From: Adonisia turfae CCMR0081
GTDB lineage: Bacteria > Cyanobacteriota > Cyanobacteriia > Phormidesmidales > Phormidesmidaceae
DNA length: 41,894 nucleotides
Reading direction: 5' to 3'
NCBI RefSeq assembly: GCF_011009555.1
Contig: NZ_QXHD01000004.1
Span: forward strand, 4,336,508 to 4,378,401
A program made the position numbers and the translations under genes. This document shows, one piece after another, positions 6,195 to 15,503 of the stretch. Position 1 is the first letter of the stretch. Every line of letters begins with the position of its first letter. Below the pieces are notes generated by a model. That model made no database searches, was not told where the DNA came from, and saw only the letters and a program-made list of their open reading frames with translations.

Positions 6195-7889
6195 GTGAAG
6201 TTGCCCATGCCCCATGCCCCCATGCATTTATCCTTAACTGTGTTTGCGATGGCCGCCCAGTGGCAGCAACGAGCCTTTACCCGTCAGCTGCCCCAGGCCC
6301 AAGCCATCCAAGCTCGCTTTCTACAAAAATTACTGAAAGAACAGCAAGACACGGTCCTGGGAAAAGCATTAAAACTAGACCGCATCAGTAACCTTGAGGA
6401 ATTTCGCCAGCGGGTGCCCTGTTGGCGCTATGACGGATATTCCCCTTATTTTGAACGGGCGGCAGCCGGCGAAACTAACGTGGTGTCGCCGTTTCCGGTG
6501 CAGGACTTTAACATGAGCAGCGGCTCCACCGGCAGCCGCAAGCTCATCCCCATCACTAAACGAGTCCAGCAAACTCGCTCCTATGCCAATCAGGTTGCCA
6601 TGGGTTATGCCTTTGAGCAAGCTCAAGCCCAGGGTAGAGGTTTAGGGCAGCTATTGCTAACCACATTGATTACGCCCCTAGGGCAAACTGAGGGTGGCAT
6701 TACCTATGGCCACGTCAGCGGCAATCAGATAAGAAGCACCCATCCTTGGGTCTTCAAACAGCTATTTCCCCAGCCCTACGATGCCATGCGGGTGAGCGAC
6801 ACAGCTGCCCGTAACTATGTCTGTCTGCTATTTGGACTCCGTCAGGAAAACCTCACTTCCATAGCTGCCAACTTTCCGCTCATTATGCTGCAGTTTTGCA
6901 GCTACTTAGAACGTTTTGGGCCAGCCTTGATCGATGATATTGGCCGCGGTGATATTTCCCAAGACATTCTTCTAGAGCCTGAACTGCGTCAGACTCTACA
7001 AAAACACCTATCGCCTCAGCCGCAACGGGCCAAACAGCTACAAACCTTACTCAAGCAACATGGGTGTTTATTACCCCGCTATGTCTGGCCAAATTTATCT
7101 TTTTTGGTCACCGCCCGTGGCGGCCCCTCAGATTTTTACTTCGAGCGTTTTGACAAATATTTTGGCAAAACACCGATTTTTGGGGGCACCTATGCCGCAT
7201 CAGAAGCCACATTTGGTAGCTACTGTCGACTTGATGCAGATGGGGCTATTTTAGCTATCAAAACAAACTTCTTTGAATTTGTTCCTCCCGATCAATGGGA
7301 AAAGAGAAATCCCCAAACGTTACTGCCTCACCAGCTAGAAGTGGGTGAATATTATCGCGTGCTCGTCACCAACTACTCAGGTTTTTGTCGTTATGACATT
7401 GGCGATGTCCTACAGGTGGTGGATATGTACCAAGGTGTGCCAGTAATCGTCTTCCGTTATCGCCAGGGGGGAGTACTCTCAGCGATTTCAGAAAAAACCA
7501 CTGAATATCATGTTACCCAGGCAATGGCAGCTTTGCAGGGCAATCTCCCCATCGAAGATTTTTGCGTCACTCTCTCAAAATCTCTCATTGATCCCTATTA
7601 CGTTCTCAATATGGAATTGGCAGAAGCGACAAAACTCGCTGAGCCACAACAGTTTTTGCAGACATTTGACCGCCATATGCAACGGGCCAATGAGTCTTAT
7701 GCATTGAAGCGTAAGAAGAATGATATTACCTCCCCTCAGCTCAATCTTTTAGCCGCCGGTAGCTTTAAACAACTACGACAGCAGCGTTTAAAGTCAGGGG
7801 TTTCTGATGATGCCCAGGTAAAACTATCGCACATTAGTAGCGATCGCACATTGCTGGATGGCATAACAATCATTCAGCAGATTCGTTAA
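6195..7889 (+). CDS. GH3-family acyl-acid amido synthetase
   Basis: A protein of 564 residues at most, full length for bacterial GH3 proteins. In plants, GH3 enzymes adenylate an acid (auxin, jasmonate) and join it to an amino acid. The ATP-binding signatures are visible: a P-loop-like NMSSGSTGSRKLIPIT (106-121), GGTYAASEATFG (330-341, the YAASE motif) and CRYDIGDVLQVVD (398-410). The start is uncertain: GTG 6195, ATG 6207 and ATG 6222 all lie in a TGCCCCA-type short repeat, and the domain begins only after residue 20. Bacterial GH3 substrates are mostly unknown. The hydroxylase neighbours suggest that a hydroxylated fatty or carboxylic acid could be the acid partner, which is inference only. 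The gene stands alone on this strand. Confidence 0.85.
   Translation: MKLPMPHAPMHLSLTVFAMAAQWQQRAFTRQLPQAQAIQARFLQKLLKEQQDTVLGKALKLDRISNLEEFRQRVPCWRYDGYSPYFERAAAGETNVVSPFPVQDFNMSSGSTGSRKLIPITKRVQQTRSYANQVAMGYAFEQAQAQGRGLGQLLLTTLITPLGQTEGGITYGHVSGNQIRSTHPWVFKQLFPQPYDAMRVSDTAARNYVCLLFGLRQENLTSIAANFPLIMLQFCSYLERFGPALIDDIGRGDISQDILLEPELRQTLQKHLSPQPQRAKQLQTLLKQHGCLLPRYVWPNLSFLVTARGGPSDFYFERFDKYFGKTPIFGGTYAASEATFGSYCRLDADGAILAIKTNFFEFVPPDQWEKRNPQTLLPHQLEVGEYYRVLVTNYSGFCRYDIGDVLQVVDMYQGVPVIVFRYRQGGVLSAISEKTTEYHVTQAMAALQGNLPIEDFCVTLSKSLIDPYYVLNMELAEATKLAEPQQFLQTFDRHMQRANESYALKRKKNDITSPQLNLLAAGSFKQLRQQRLKSGVSDDAQVKLSHISSDRTLLDGITIIQQIR
6202..6225 (+). repeat. Short tandem repeat at the GH3 start
   Basis: Units TGCCCA, TGCCCCA, TGCCCCCA lie in tandem, growing by one C each time. 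They resemble the heptanucleotide short tandem repeats common in cyanobacterial intergenic DNA. They supply two ATG triplets in frame with GH3, which makes the true start hard to call. Confidence 0.5.
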
Positions 7890-7921
7890 CCCAGAGGCCC
7901 TACCTTAGATTGGGAGCAACC

Positions 7922-9697
7922 TCAAAACGGCGTATATTGCACTGAGAAATAAATCCCACTGTCCTGTAGGCCTTCATCGTCCGTATCCAAATCAACTAAG
8001 GGAATGCCCCAGTCTATGCGGGCTGACACGTTGTTGCTCTGTTGCCAGAGTAGGCCAAAACCAATACCTGCTAGCGTATCGGGTCCCGGTGAACTCCCGT
8101 CATCATTCCAAACGGTGCCCACATCGACAAAGGGTGTCACTTGCAACAGGCCATCCAGCTCTGGCACCCTGGCGATGGGCCAGCGCAGCTCTGCCGTTAA
8201 CAGCGCCCCGTTATCCCGTCGCAAAGCATCTTGCCGATAGCCCCGTACGCTTTGAGCACCGCCTAAACTGAACTCTTCCTGGGAGAGCAAATCGTCAGTG
8301 GTAACCTGAATGTCACCCCGTAGAAAAAAGAGCTGATCTGGTTTGCCCAACAGTTTCACCCATTGTCCCTGGCCTCGCCAGGAAAAGAAACGGCTGTCAG
8401 GTGCATCAGTATTGATGTTGGCACCGAGTAAATCAACACCGACATTGAACTGCGATCGCAATGCCAGTACATGACGCTGACTCCGCTGGGTCCATTCTTG
8501 AAAAAACCGCACAGTGCTAATGCGAGTGCGGCCATTCTCATCGGCCCCCGGAGACAGGGGAAATGGCCCAATATCATCAAGGCCTAAACGGGTCTGGCTG
8601 GTTTGGTGGGAGAGTGTGAGGCCCAAAGCCGCCGACTGGGTGGGGGTTTCAATCAAAGGACGACGATAGCCCAACTCATAATAGGCACTGTCAGAGGAAA
8701 TATCGAGCACTGAGAAGGCAGAATTGATCACCTGGCTATCGGCATACCCAGCGGCCAGTCGCACCGTATCATCATTGGGGCTAACCGGCAGAGTATAGCT
8801 AAAGTCCACACCATCACTGCCATCAGTGTGCTTATAGCCCAGAGTAATGCGATCGCCAATACCCAATAGGTTACCTTCGTCTACACCGACACTTACCTGA
8901 GTCCCCCCAATATTGGGCGACCGGCTGTTGGCCAAGCCCGTATTCACCGCAAATGAATCAGCCTCAACAATATCGATAACCAGCAAACTAGTGCCCTGGC
9001 TCACACCTGCCTGCAAATCAGCAGAAACTGTCTCAATTAATGGATCTAGCTGTAACCGCTGCAAACCCGCTAAAAGGTTATCAACGTTAAGCGGTGGCTG
9101 GGCCACCAAACCCACACGGCTCCGCACATAGTCGGGCTGTAACCGCTGGGTGCCCCGAACAATAATTTCTTCTAACTCACCCTCAATCACTTGAACAATG
9201 ACCGTATCATCGACCAGGGTTTGGGGTGGAATAAACGCCCCTGACGTTAAATATCCTGCATCTAAATATCGATCAGTAATGGCCGAACGCAGTTGTAACA
9301 GTTCATTAAAACTAACCTGGCGACCACGGTACTGGTCCAGCAGATCCGCAAAATCGTCTGCATCAAAAATCGTACTGCCAACAACTTCAATATCTGCCAC
9401 ATAGAAAGCAGCATCACCCTCACCTAAATCATCCTGCGGCGATAATGTATCTCCACCAGGCGATAGCAACTCATCGGGCGAAGGTAACGAAGGTGGCAAG
9501 GGTTCATCTGGCAACGGTATGTCGGGGGGGATATCAGGAGGGAGCGGTATTTCGGGGGGGGTATCAGGAGGGAGCGGCGATACCTGGGCTATGAGAGCGC
9601 CTTCAGGCCTTTGGCCAATAGCCGAATACAAGAGTAAACAGCCACATTGCCCTAACCCCAACAATACTTTAGCTAAGAATTTGTCTCTCAATGCCAT
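7922..9697 (-). CDS. TpsB-type outer-membrane transporter (ShlB/FhaC family)
   Basis: A 591-residue two-partner-secretion transporter. The signal peptide covers about residues 1-38. It is followed by a proline/aspartate-rich linker (40-75), a POTRA domain from about 98 (FYVADIEVVGSTIF) to 178, a second POTRA-like stretch to about 250, and then a C-terminal 16-strand barrel. The VRGYR motif (484-488) that marks the conserved plug loop is intact, and the last residue is Phe, as expected for BAM-inserted barrels. Its job is to export a TpsA exoprotein across the outer membrane. The matching haemagglutinin gene lies at the far upstream end of the same minus-strand cluster. A 30-nt tandem repeat with G-runs lies inside the linker. 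Confidence 0.93.
   Translation of the reverse strand: MALRDKFLAKVLLGLGQCGCLLLYSAIGQRPEGALIAQVSPLPPDTPPEIPLPPDIPPDIPLPDEPLPPSLPSPDELLSPGGDTLSPQDDLGEGDAAFYVADIEVVGSTIFDADDFADLLDQYRGRQVSFNELLQLRSAITDRYLDAGYLTSGAFIPPQTLVDDTVIVQVIEGELEEIIVRGTQRLQPDYVRSRVGLVAQPPLNVDNLLAGLQRLQLDPLIETVSADLQAGVSQGTSLLVIDIVEADSFAVNTGLANSRSPNIGGTQVSVGVDEGNLLGIGDRITLGYKHTDGSDGVDFSYTLPVSPNDDTVRLAAGYADSQVINSAFSVLDISSDSAYYELGYRRPLIETPTQSAALGLTLSHQTSQTRLGLDDIGPFPLSPGADENGRTRISTVRFFQEWTQRSQRHVLALRSQFNVGVDLLGANINTDAPDSRFFSWRGQGQWVKLLGKPDQLFFLRGDIQVTTDDLLSQEEFSLGGAQSVRGYRQDALRRDNGALLTAELRWPIARVPELDGLLQVTPFVDVGTVWNDDGSSPGPDTLAGIGFGLLWQQSNNVSARIDWGIPLVDLDTDDEGLQDSGIYFSVQYTPF
9515..9574 (-). repeat. 30-nt tandem duplication with poly-G tracts inside tpsB
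   Basis: Two copies (9515-9544 and 9545-9574) differ at only two positions. Each contains a run of G on the plus strand: seven (9524-9530) and eight (9554-9561). In the protein they encode proline codons of the linker between the signal peptide and the POTRA domain. Homopolymer runs this long are prone to slippage, and a one-base slip would truncate the transporter before its first domain. Confidence 0.85.
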
Positions 9698-9894
9698 AAT
9701 CCGATTGATATGCCATCCGGCAAAGTTAGAAACTATAAGCTGCCTCCGGGTGTCCCGTTGGTGGCATAATTTTCAACGTTTCAGCAGTATGAGCGTTTGA
9801 TAACGGGGTCTAGAATAACAGAGAAGCGATGTCAACGAACCTATTCCAATGGCATCAATATCGCCTACCAACAACGTTAATCTGCTTTCATTAG

Positions 9895-11292
9895 CTAAAT
9901 TATTCCAGATTGGAGCGGCAACATCAGGGTAAAACACGTTCCCTGTCCTAAAGTAGATGTCACATCAATAGAGCCACCGTGCTTATCAACTACAATCTGC
10001 CACACGATAGCTAAGCCCAAACCTGTCCCCCGACCAACCTCTTTGGTTGTAAATAAATGATCAAAAATGCGTAGTTTGATCGCTTCATCCATACCTGCGC
10101 CGTTATCTTCAATTTTTATCACAATATTATTACTATTTACTGCCAAGCCAGTGCTGACAGTTATCAGATTTACTCGGGATTGACCCATGTCACAACTGGA
10201 TGATTGATTAACATCATCCAACGTATCAATGGCATTGGCTAACAGATTCATAAACACCTGATTGAGTTGCCCCGCAAAACACTCAATTTCCGGAATATTC
10301 TGGTAATGTCTCTTAACTTCGATTTCTGGCCTAGTTTCATTGGCCTTGAGGCGATGCCTCAGAATTAGCAATGTGCTATCAAGACCTTCATGGACATTAA
10401 ACAATACCTTATGTTCTTTGTCTGCCCGTGAAAAAGTTCGAAGACTATCGCTAATATTATGAATACGCTCCATGCCAGTGAACCATGAAGACAAAATCTT
10501 TTCTAAGTCCTGGCGTAAAAAGTCCCATTCAATTGTTTCAATCTGCTCTTGAATGGCCTGCCCTGGCTCTGGGAATGTCTTTTGGTACGCTTCAACTAAA
10601 GCTAACAGATCTTGAATATACTCTTGGAGGGGCCCTAAATTACCTTGCAAAAAACTAATGGGGTTATTGAGCTCATGGGCTATACCTGCCACCAAATTCC
10701 CCAATGCCGACATTTTTTCGCTTTGGACTAGCTGTAACTGAGCCTGCTGCAATTTGTCTAGGGAATCTGACAATTCAGCCGTACGTTGCTCAACCCTATG
10801 TTCAAGTTCTTGAGCTAATTGTTGCAGCCGAGATTCTGCCACAGTTTTTTCAGTAATCTCCTGGGTTAACAATTTATTTTTTTCTTCTAACTCTTGAGCC
10901 AGAAATTTCAAATGCAAATGAAGTTTGACGCGAGCGATGACTTCTTTTTGCTGAAAAGGTTTAGTGATATAATCTACAGCCCCCATCTCTAACCCGCGCA
11001 CTTTATAGTCAGAATTCGAGAGGGCGGTCATAAAAATAATGGGTATTGCTTTCGTTTTAGCGTTAGTCTTTAGCCGCTGACAGGTCTCAAAACCATCAAT
11101 ACCTGGCATCATCACATCCAGTAAAATGAGACTAGGCTGAGCATATTGAGCCTGTTCAATGGCAGATACTCCATCAGTAGCAACCAGCATCGTCCAATCA
11201 TTACCTTTTAGCGCATCGGACAGCATTTTTAAGTTTGTGGGTTTATCGTCCACAAGCAAGATCCGCACTGGTTTATCACAGGAGACACTCAT
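9895..11292 (-). CDS. Receiver-histidine kinase (REC-coiled coil-HisKA-HATPase)
   Basis: A 465-residue soluble protein with an N-terminal receiver (about 8-125; acid pocket at Asp15-Asp16, phospho-acceptor Asp59 in LILLDVMMPGIDG, Lys111 in TKP). A long coiled coil (130-195) leads to the HisKA-type box SALGNLVAGIAHELNNP with His206. The ATPase domain then shows NLLANAID (349-356), EDNGAGM and GRGTGLGLAI. The absence of a membrane segment and the receiver at the front suggest that it takes phosphate or signal from the membrane kinase encoded just upstream. Its ATG overlaps that gene's TGA in an ATGA, so the two are translationally coupled. The product would be a two-kinase relay. Confidence 0.93.
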   Translation of the reverse strand: MSVSCDKPVRILLVDDKPTNLKMLSDALKGNDWTMLVATDGVSAIEQAQYAQPSLILLDVMMPGIDGFETCQRLKTNAKTKAIPIIFMTALSNSDYKVRGLEMGAVDYITKPFQQKEVIARVKLHLHLKFLAQELEEKNKLLTQEITEKTVAESRLQQLAQELEHRVEQRTAELSDSLDKLQQAQLQLVQSEKMSALGNLVAGIAHELNNPISFLQGNLGPLQEYIQDLLALVEAYQKTFPEPGQAIQEQIETIEWDFLRQDLEKILSSWFTGMERIHNISDSLRTFSRADKEHKVLFNVHEGLDSTLLILRHRLKANETRPEIEVKRHYQNIPEIECFAGQLNQVFMNLLANAIDTLDDVNQSSSCDMGQSRVNLITVSTGLAVNSNNIVIKIEDNGAGMDEAIKLRIFDHLFTTKEVGRGTGLGLAIVWQIVVDKHGGSIDVTSTLGQGTCFTLMLPLQSGII

Positions 11293-14090
11293 AAAAATCT
11301 TCTCGATGACACGTGAACTTGCAATAGTTGTTTGATTTCTGAAATTTGAAAATTTTCAGCCAACTTTTGTAGGGTGTTAATTAACTGTTGTGATTGAGCG
11401 TCTGTCACCACTAGGGTCTTTAGCTTTTGTTCAATATCTTGAACATTCCCCATCATCGCCCAGTCATAGAGCTCATCTAAAACAGCATCGGGAATTAAAA
11501 CAGGTATATGGACACCTATGTCAGCAGGCTGACGTGTGTCAAGGGTAAGATTATTACAATCGCTCTCATCATATATCCACTGTAGGTTGAGTAGTGTTTT
11601 TAGTGTTTCTGTTAAAGCATCTAAATCAATGGGTTTGGGTAAGAAAACATTAGCTCCAGCAGCTAAACTTCGTTGGCGGTCAGCTTCAAAAACACTAGCG
11701 CTGATGACAATAGTAGGTATGGTATTGAGTTCTTGTGTCTGGCGTAACTGCTGAAGAAATTCAATGCCATCTAAATTTGGCATGATCAAGTCAGTGATAA
11801 TCAGATCAGGGGGTTGCTGTTTGACAAACTCTAAGCCTGAGAGACCATTATCAACACTATGGGCTTGGAATCCCATGTAATCAAGAAAATCTAACAACAG
11901 GTTAGAGTCTTCTGCACTGTCATCAACCACTAAAATACTGGGGACTTTCCCTTTAACACCAACAATGGTGTGATTTAAAGCTATAGGGTTATTACCATCG
12001 CCATAGTCCAATACAGGAATTTCCAAGTCCATCCAAAATAGACTGCCTTCTCCTGGAGTACTACGCACCTGAAGTTGGCTACCCATTAAATTGACAATTT
12101 GTTGACTAATCGCCAACCCTAAACCTGTGCCTTCTGACTTACGCTGGCTATTATCAACCTGTTCAAAGGGTCTAAAAATCTGTTCCAATTGATCCGCAAT
12201 GATGCCAATTCCCGTATCTTCAACCGATATGCGTAACCGACAACTGTGAGGTAGCTCTGGTGAATGACCAGAATGGAGATTATCCAATTGTTCTACTCTG
12301 AAAGTAACGCTGCCTTGATCGGTGAATTTGATCGCATTGCCCATCAAATTGATTAAGACTTGGCGAAATCGTTTTTCATCAATCCGCACGATCTGAGGCA
12401 GGGGGTAATCAAAGTCAACGTTAAAAGCCAGCTGCTTGGCACTGGCCCGAATTTGACACATCTCAGCCACACCAGATAAAAGTGGTTCTAGATACACATC
12501 TTTGGGAAACAGTTCAAGCTTACGTGCCTCAATTTTTGCAAGGTCCAAAATATCGTTAATCAAAGTAAGCAAATGATTGCCACATTGATGAATAACTGAA
12601 ATTTTATTGTGTTCTTCGTTCGTTAACGTCCGTGAGTTTTGCAAAATTTGGGCATATCCCAAAATGCCATTAAGGGGAGTACGCAACTCATGGCTCATGT
12701 TGGCTAGAAACTCACTTTTTGCTTGATTAGCACTATCAGCAGCCTGTTTAGCTTGAGCCAGTTCTTGGGTGCGCTCCTTTACTCTTGTTTCCAGGGTGAG
12801 CGAATAATCCAAAAGCTGTTGGTTAGAAAATTCTAATTGTTGATTTGTGAGCTGTAACCGATGCTTTTTAAAGCGACTAGTCGTTGCGATCGCGCTACCC
12901 ACCAAAGCAGCCATCGGTGATACCACAGGGGCTACCCATCCCAGCAGAAAGCTGACATAACTTCCCCCCAGCAACAACATAGTACCCATTGCCGTGACAA
13001 TGCTTGGCATTAAAAACCAGCGCTGCTGACGATTTTCTTGATGATTATAGGTTTCCAAAAACCAGTTGCCCACGGTTCCAAATAAGGACCATAGGATAAT
13101 CCAGGCCCATTGATACTCCCATGTCCATCCCTTCAATAAAGGTCGCTGTCCCAGGGCAATGTTTAATAGATAACTGGTAATGTTGGCATGGACAAGCACA
13201 CCAGCCATACGCTGATCCGTAGGCATGAAGCTATTACTGTAGGGAGTACCAAAAAAGTCCTTAGTACTGGCTGCCACTGAACCGATATAGACAATGCGAT
13301 CGCGCATCAAATTCTCAGGAATCTTACCAGCCAGCACATCCATAATTGAAATTTGCTGATATCGCTGACTGGGACCATGCCAACCCATCAAAATTTGATA
13401 GCCCCCGAGTTCACTATGGGTATAGCCTGCCGTCCGTCGCACCATTGGCAAAAAATCAGCCTGCCCTAACCGAAAGTGCTGGCGCTCAGCATTTATAGCT
13501 TCAAGAAAAATATTATCCTTTTCTAAATAATTAAGGGCGACTTGAGTACCCAACCCAGTTTTAATAACAGACGTTCGTTTATCTTCAGCAACGATTAAAA
13601 TACGTCGAATTGTTTGATCCTTGTCTACCACAAAATCGGCAACAGCCACCTGGCCAGAGTCTGCCAAGATCGGTGGAGGGGCTACCTGCGTACCAAACAC
13701 CTTTTCAACACCGATGAGTTGAGGCGTTGTCTTAAAAACATCCAATAATTGTTGGTGCCCTGGTTCTTCTGGTAAATCTCGATAAAGATCTAACCCAATC
13801 ACTCGAGGCTGTTGAGCTCGAATATTGTTCAACACCTGGGCCAAGGCTTCATCAGTAATCGGCCAGTGCCCCAACGCCTGGATATCTGGCTCATCTATGG
13901 TGACCACCACTACCCGCTCGTCAGTAGGCCCTAACCAACGACGACGATAGAACTCATCGCGTATAGTCCATTCCAGCAAATTTAATAGACCAAACCCATT
14001 AGCAAACATCACAATAGCTGCCACGCTGGGTGCCACAAGCCAAATGGGCTTAGCTTGTTGAATAAATTGTCTCAGGGCAATTAAAAACAC
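11289..14090 (-). CDS. CHASE2-domain hybrid histidine kinase
   Basis: A 933-residue membrane sensor. The first helix (17-37) is followed by an extracytoplasmic CHASE2 domain (about 40-310; RVVVVTIDEPDI, FFGTPYS), and then by three clustered membrane helices (about 328-404). A coiled coil leads into HisKA with His467 in FLANMSHELRTPLNGILGYA. The HATPase domain carries DTGIGI and GTGLGLAIS. A C-terminal receiver has Asp767 in IITDLIMPNLDG and Lys819 in FLPKPI. The last 100 residues are helical and may be a degenerate phosphotransfer-like tail, without an obvious His motif. The start is GTG 14090 with no clear ribosome-binding site. It lies inside the CHAT/TPS cluster and overlaps the next kinase by 4 nt. 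CHASE2 ligands are unknown. Confidence 0.93.
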   Translation of the reverse strand: MFLIALRQFIQQAKPIWLVAPSVAAIVMFANGFGLLNLLEWTIRDEFYRRRWLGPTDERVVVVTIDEPDIQALGHWPITDEALAQVLNNIRAQQPRVIGLDLYRDLPEEPGHQQLLDVFKTTPQLIGVEKVFGTQVAPPPILADSGQVAVADFVVDKDQTIRRILIVAEDKRTSVIKTGLGTQVALNYLEKDNIFLEAINAERQHFRLGQADFLPMVRRTAGYTHSELGGYQILMGWHGPSQRYQQISIMDVLAGKIPENLMRDRIVYIGSVAASTKDFFGTPYSNSFMPTDQRMAGVLVHANITSYLLNIALGQRPLLKGWTWEYQWAWIILWSLFGTVGNWFLETYNHQENRQQRWFLMPSIVTAMGTMLLLGGSYVSFLLGWVAPVVSPMAALVGSAIATTSRFKKHRLQLTNQQLEFSNQQLLDYSLTLETRVKERTQELAQAKQAADSANQAKSEFLANMSHELRTPLNGILGYAQILQNSRTLTNEEHNKISVIHQCGNHLLTLINDILDLAKIEARKLELFPKDVYLEPLLSGVAEMCQIRASAKQLAFNVDFDYPLPQIVRIDEKRFRQVLINLMGNAIKFTDQGSVTFRVEQLDNLHSGHSPELPHSCRLRISVEDTGIGIIADQLEQIFRPFEQVDNSQRKSEGTGLGLAISQQIVNLMGSQLQVRSTPGEGSLFWMDLEIPVLDYGDGNNPIALNHTIVGVKGKVPSILVVDDSAEDSNLLLDFLDYMGFQAHSVDNGLSGLEFVKQQPPDLIITDLIMPNLDGIEFLQQLRQTQELNTIPTIVISASVFEADRQRSLAAGANVFLPKPIDLDALTETLKTLLNLQWIYDESDCNNLTLDTRQPADIGVHIPVLIPDAVLDELYDWAMMGNVQDIEQKLKTLVVTDAQSQQLINTLQKLAENFQISEIKQLLQVHVSSRRFL

Positions 14091-14245
14091 GTACTGATTA
14101 ATCTATCTGTCAAAATTACACTCCATGCAGACGTTATGAAGTATTCAAGATTTGCTGTCTAAATCAGTCAATGATGATCGACACACACCCTTCACCAGCA
14201 AAGTTTAGACTTCATTTTTAACAGATAATATACGCTGCGGGTTAA

Positions 14246-15151
14246 TTAAAGAAAAGAATGCTCTAACAGTACATCTAAACCAACCGATCCAAGGAATTCA
14301 GTCCAATTAGTAGCCGTATCAGCCTGGGTTTGAGAGTTGATTTGTAGTGCAGCCAGTTGCTCAGCAGCATCGTACCAAATACCAGCCTGGGCTAATGCCT
14401 TAGCTTTAGCTAAACCATCTTGCGTAGGACAATCTGCCTGAGCCAGCACCAAGGCCATATCAACTCGCTTAATCCAAGCTGTCACGTAGGGACTACCTGG
14501 ATTAATATATTTGCCCGTTTGCAACGTTACATACCATTGATAATATTCACCAATGGATAATTCTGGAGCCCCCTCTGGCAGAGTAATCCTTAAAATGCCA
14601 TCAGCCTCATTCAGAGGAACAACCTGACGATAAATGACGGATTGCGTCTCATCTTTAAGACTAAAAATTGCAGTATGAGCCTCAGTTTCAGGCAAATAAG
14701 CCATGATTGTAGGTCGCGCTGAAACAGTAAGGCCATAAAGACTTGATGGGGTTACCGCCAACATAGCAGTCCCATTGTTGTTATGGGCGAATTCATCTAC
14801 TGTCCCACCATTTGGCAAGAATAGTAGTGCAATATCTTCAGCATCCCCTACTCTAGACGCGCCACTCGCAGCTTGGTCAGGGGCAGAGTTTTCTGGCGGT
14901 GGAATAAAACCAATGCGCGTCGCACCGCCATCTGCACTTGCAGGCGCTGAATTATCTTGAGGCGGAATAAACCGAATACGACTACCGCGGGAAGCTCCCC
15001 CATCAGCTTGAGGGGGGGCGGTGTTATCACTTGGAGGAATAAAGGTCACGGCTAAGCCAGGCGCTAGGGTGACTAGCCAGACACCTAGAACCGTCCCAGC
15101 AAATCTGACCAAACGTATCGAAACGCCACACTTCATAGTCATCAGCCTCAC
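14246..15151 (-). CDS. DUF928 domain exported protein with three N-terminal repeats
   Basis: A 301-residue protein of the cyanobacterial DUF928 family, which is regularly found next to CHAT and haemagglutinin genes. A signal peptide or anchor covers about residues 12-36. Three near-identical repeats follow, each starting FIPP and containing the pattern P-x(4)-GGA/SGA-x-R (about residues 37-100). The DUF928 core (about 105-295) includes ALLFLPNGG, SARPTIMAYLP, EYYQWYVTL and the alpha-helical AKAKALAQAGIWYDAAEQLA. Most family members, as I recall them, carry this P..GG.R motif once; three copies is unusual. A good promoter (TATAAT at 15300-15295) lies about 140 bases upstream, so it can be expressed apart from CHAT. 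Likely located in the envelope; biochemical function unknown. Confidence 0.85.
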   Translation of the reverse strand: MRLMTMKCGVSIRLVRFAGTVLGVWLVTLAPGLAVTFIPPSDNTAPPQADGGASRGSRIRFIPPQDNSAPASADGGATRIGFIPPPENSAPDQAASGASRVGDAEDIALLFLPNGGTVDEFAHNNNGTAMLAVTPSSLYGLTVSARPTIMAYLPETEAHTAIFSLKDETQSVIYRQVVPLNEADGILRITLPEGAPELSIGEYYQWYVTLQTGKYINPGSPYVTAWIKRVDMALVLAQADCPTQDGLAKAKALAQAGIWYDAAEQLAALQINSQTQADTATNWTEFLGSVGLDVLLEHSFL

Positions 15152-15291
15152 TCAACCCCCAGTAAGATTTCTGAAGTAATGATCCATAGGAACACAAGCT
15201 TGCAGATACCCCTTATGAAAGCACCAAAAGCATGACTGACCTCTGGCACACCGCATCAAAATTGAAGGCTTAAGGTTCCTTTCAAAAAATA

Positions 15292-15323
15292 TGCATTATA
15301 TGCAAGCACCAAGACGTCAACTA
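15292..15323 (-). promoter_or_regulatory. Promoter with symmetric -10 region upstream of the DUF928 gene
   Basis: On the minus strand TAGTTG (15323-15318), 17 bases, then TATAAT (15300-15295). The -10 is embedded in the odd palindrome TGCAT-TAT-ATGCA (15292-15304), which could be a repressor site. A start near 15288 leaves a leader of about 137 bases before the DUF928 ATG. Confidence 0.5.
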
Positions 15324-15503
15324 GAGCTAGAGCAATTCTTTAATAAACAGATTTCTAATGGGAATTGTAACTATTTAGCAACAATATCGCTGTCATCCAT
15401 GACAGGTCTTTGTCAATTTTAATAAAAAAGGAACCACTTACCCTTATTTATTTCAGCACCTTACGGCGCAAAGTAATAAAAAGATTATCAGAAAAACCTT
15501 TGC

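Noticed and set aside
11536..11754. Plus-strand 72-codon frame inside the hybrid kinase gene
   Set aside because: Antisense shadow of the receiver domain with no supporting signal.
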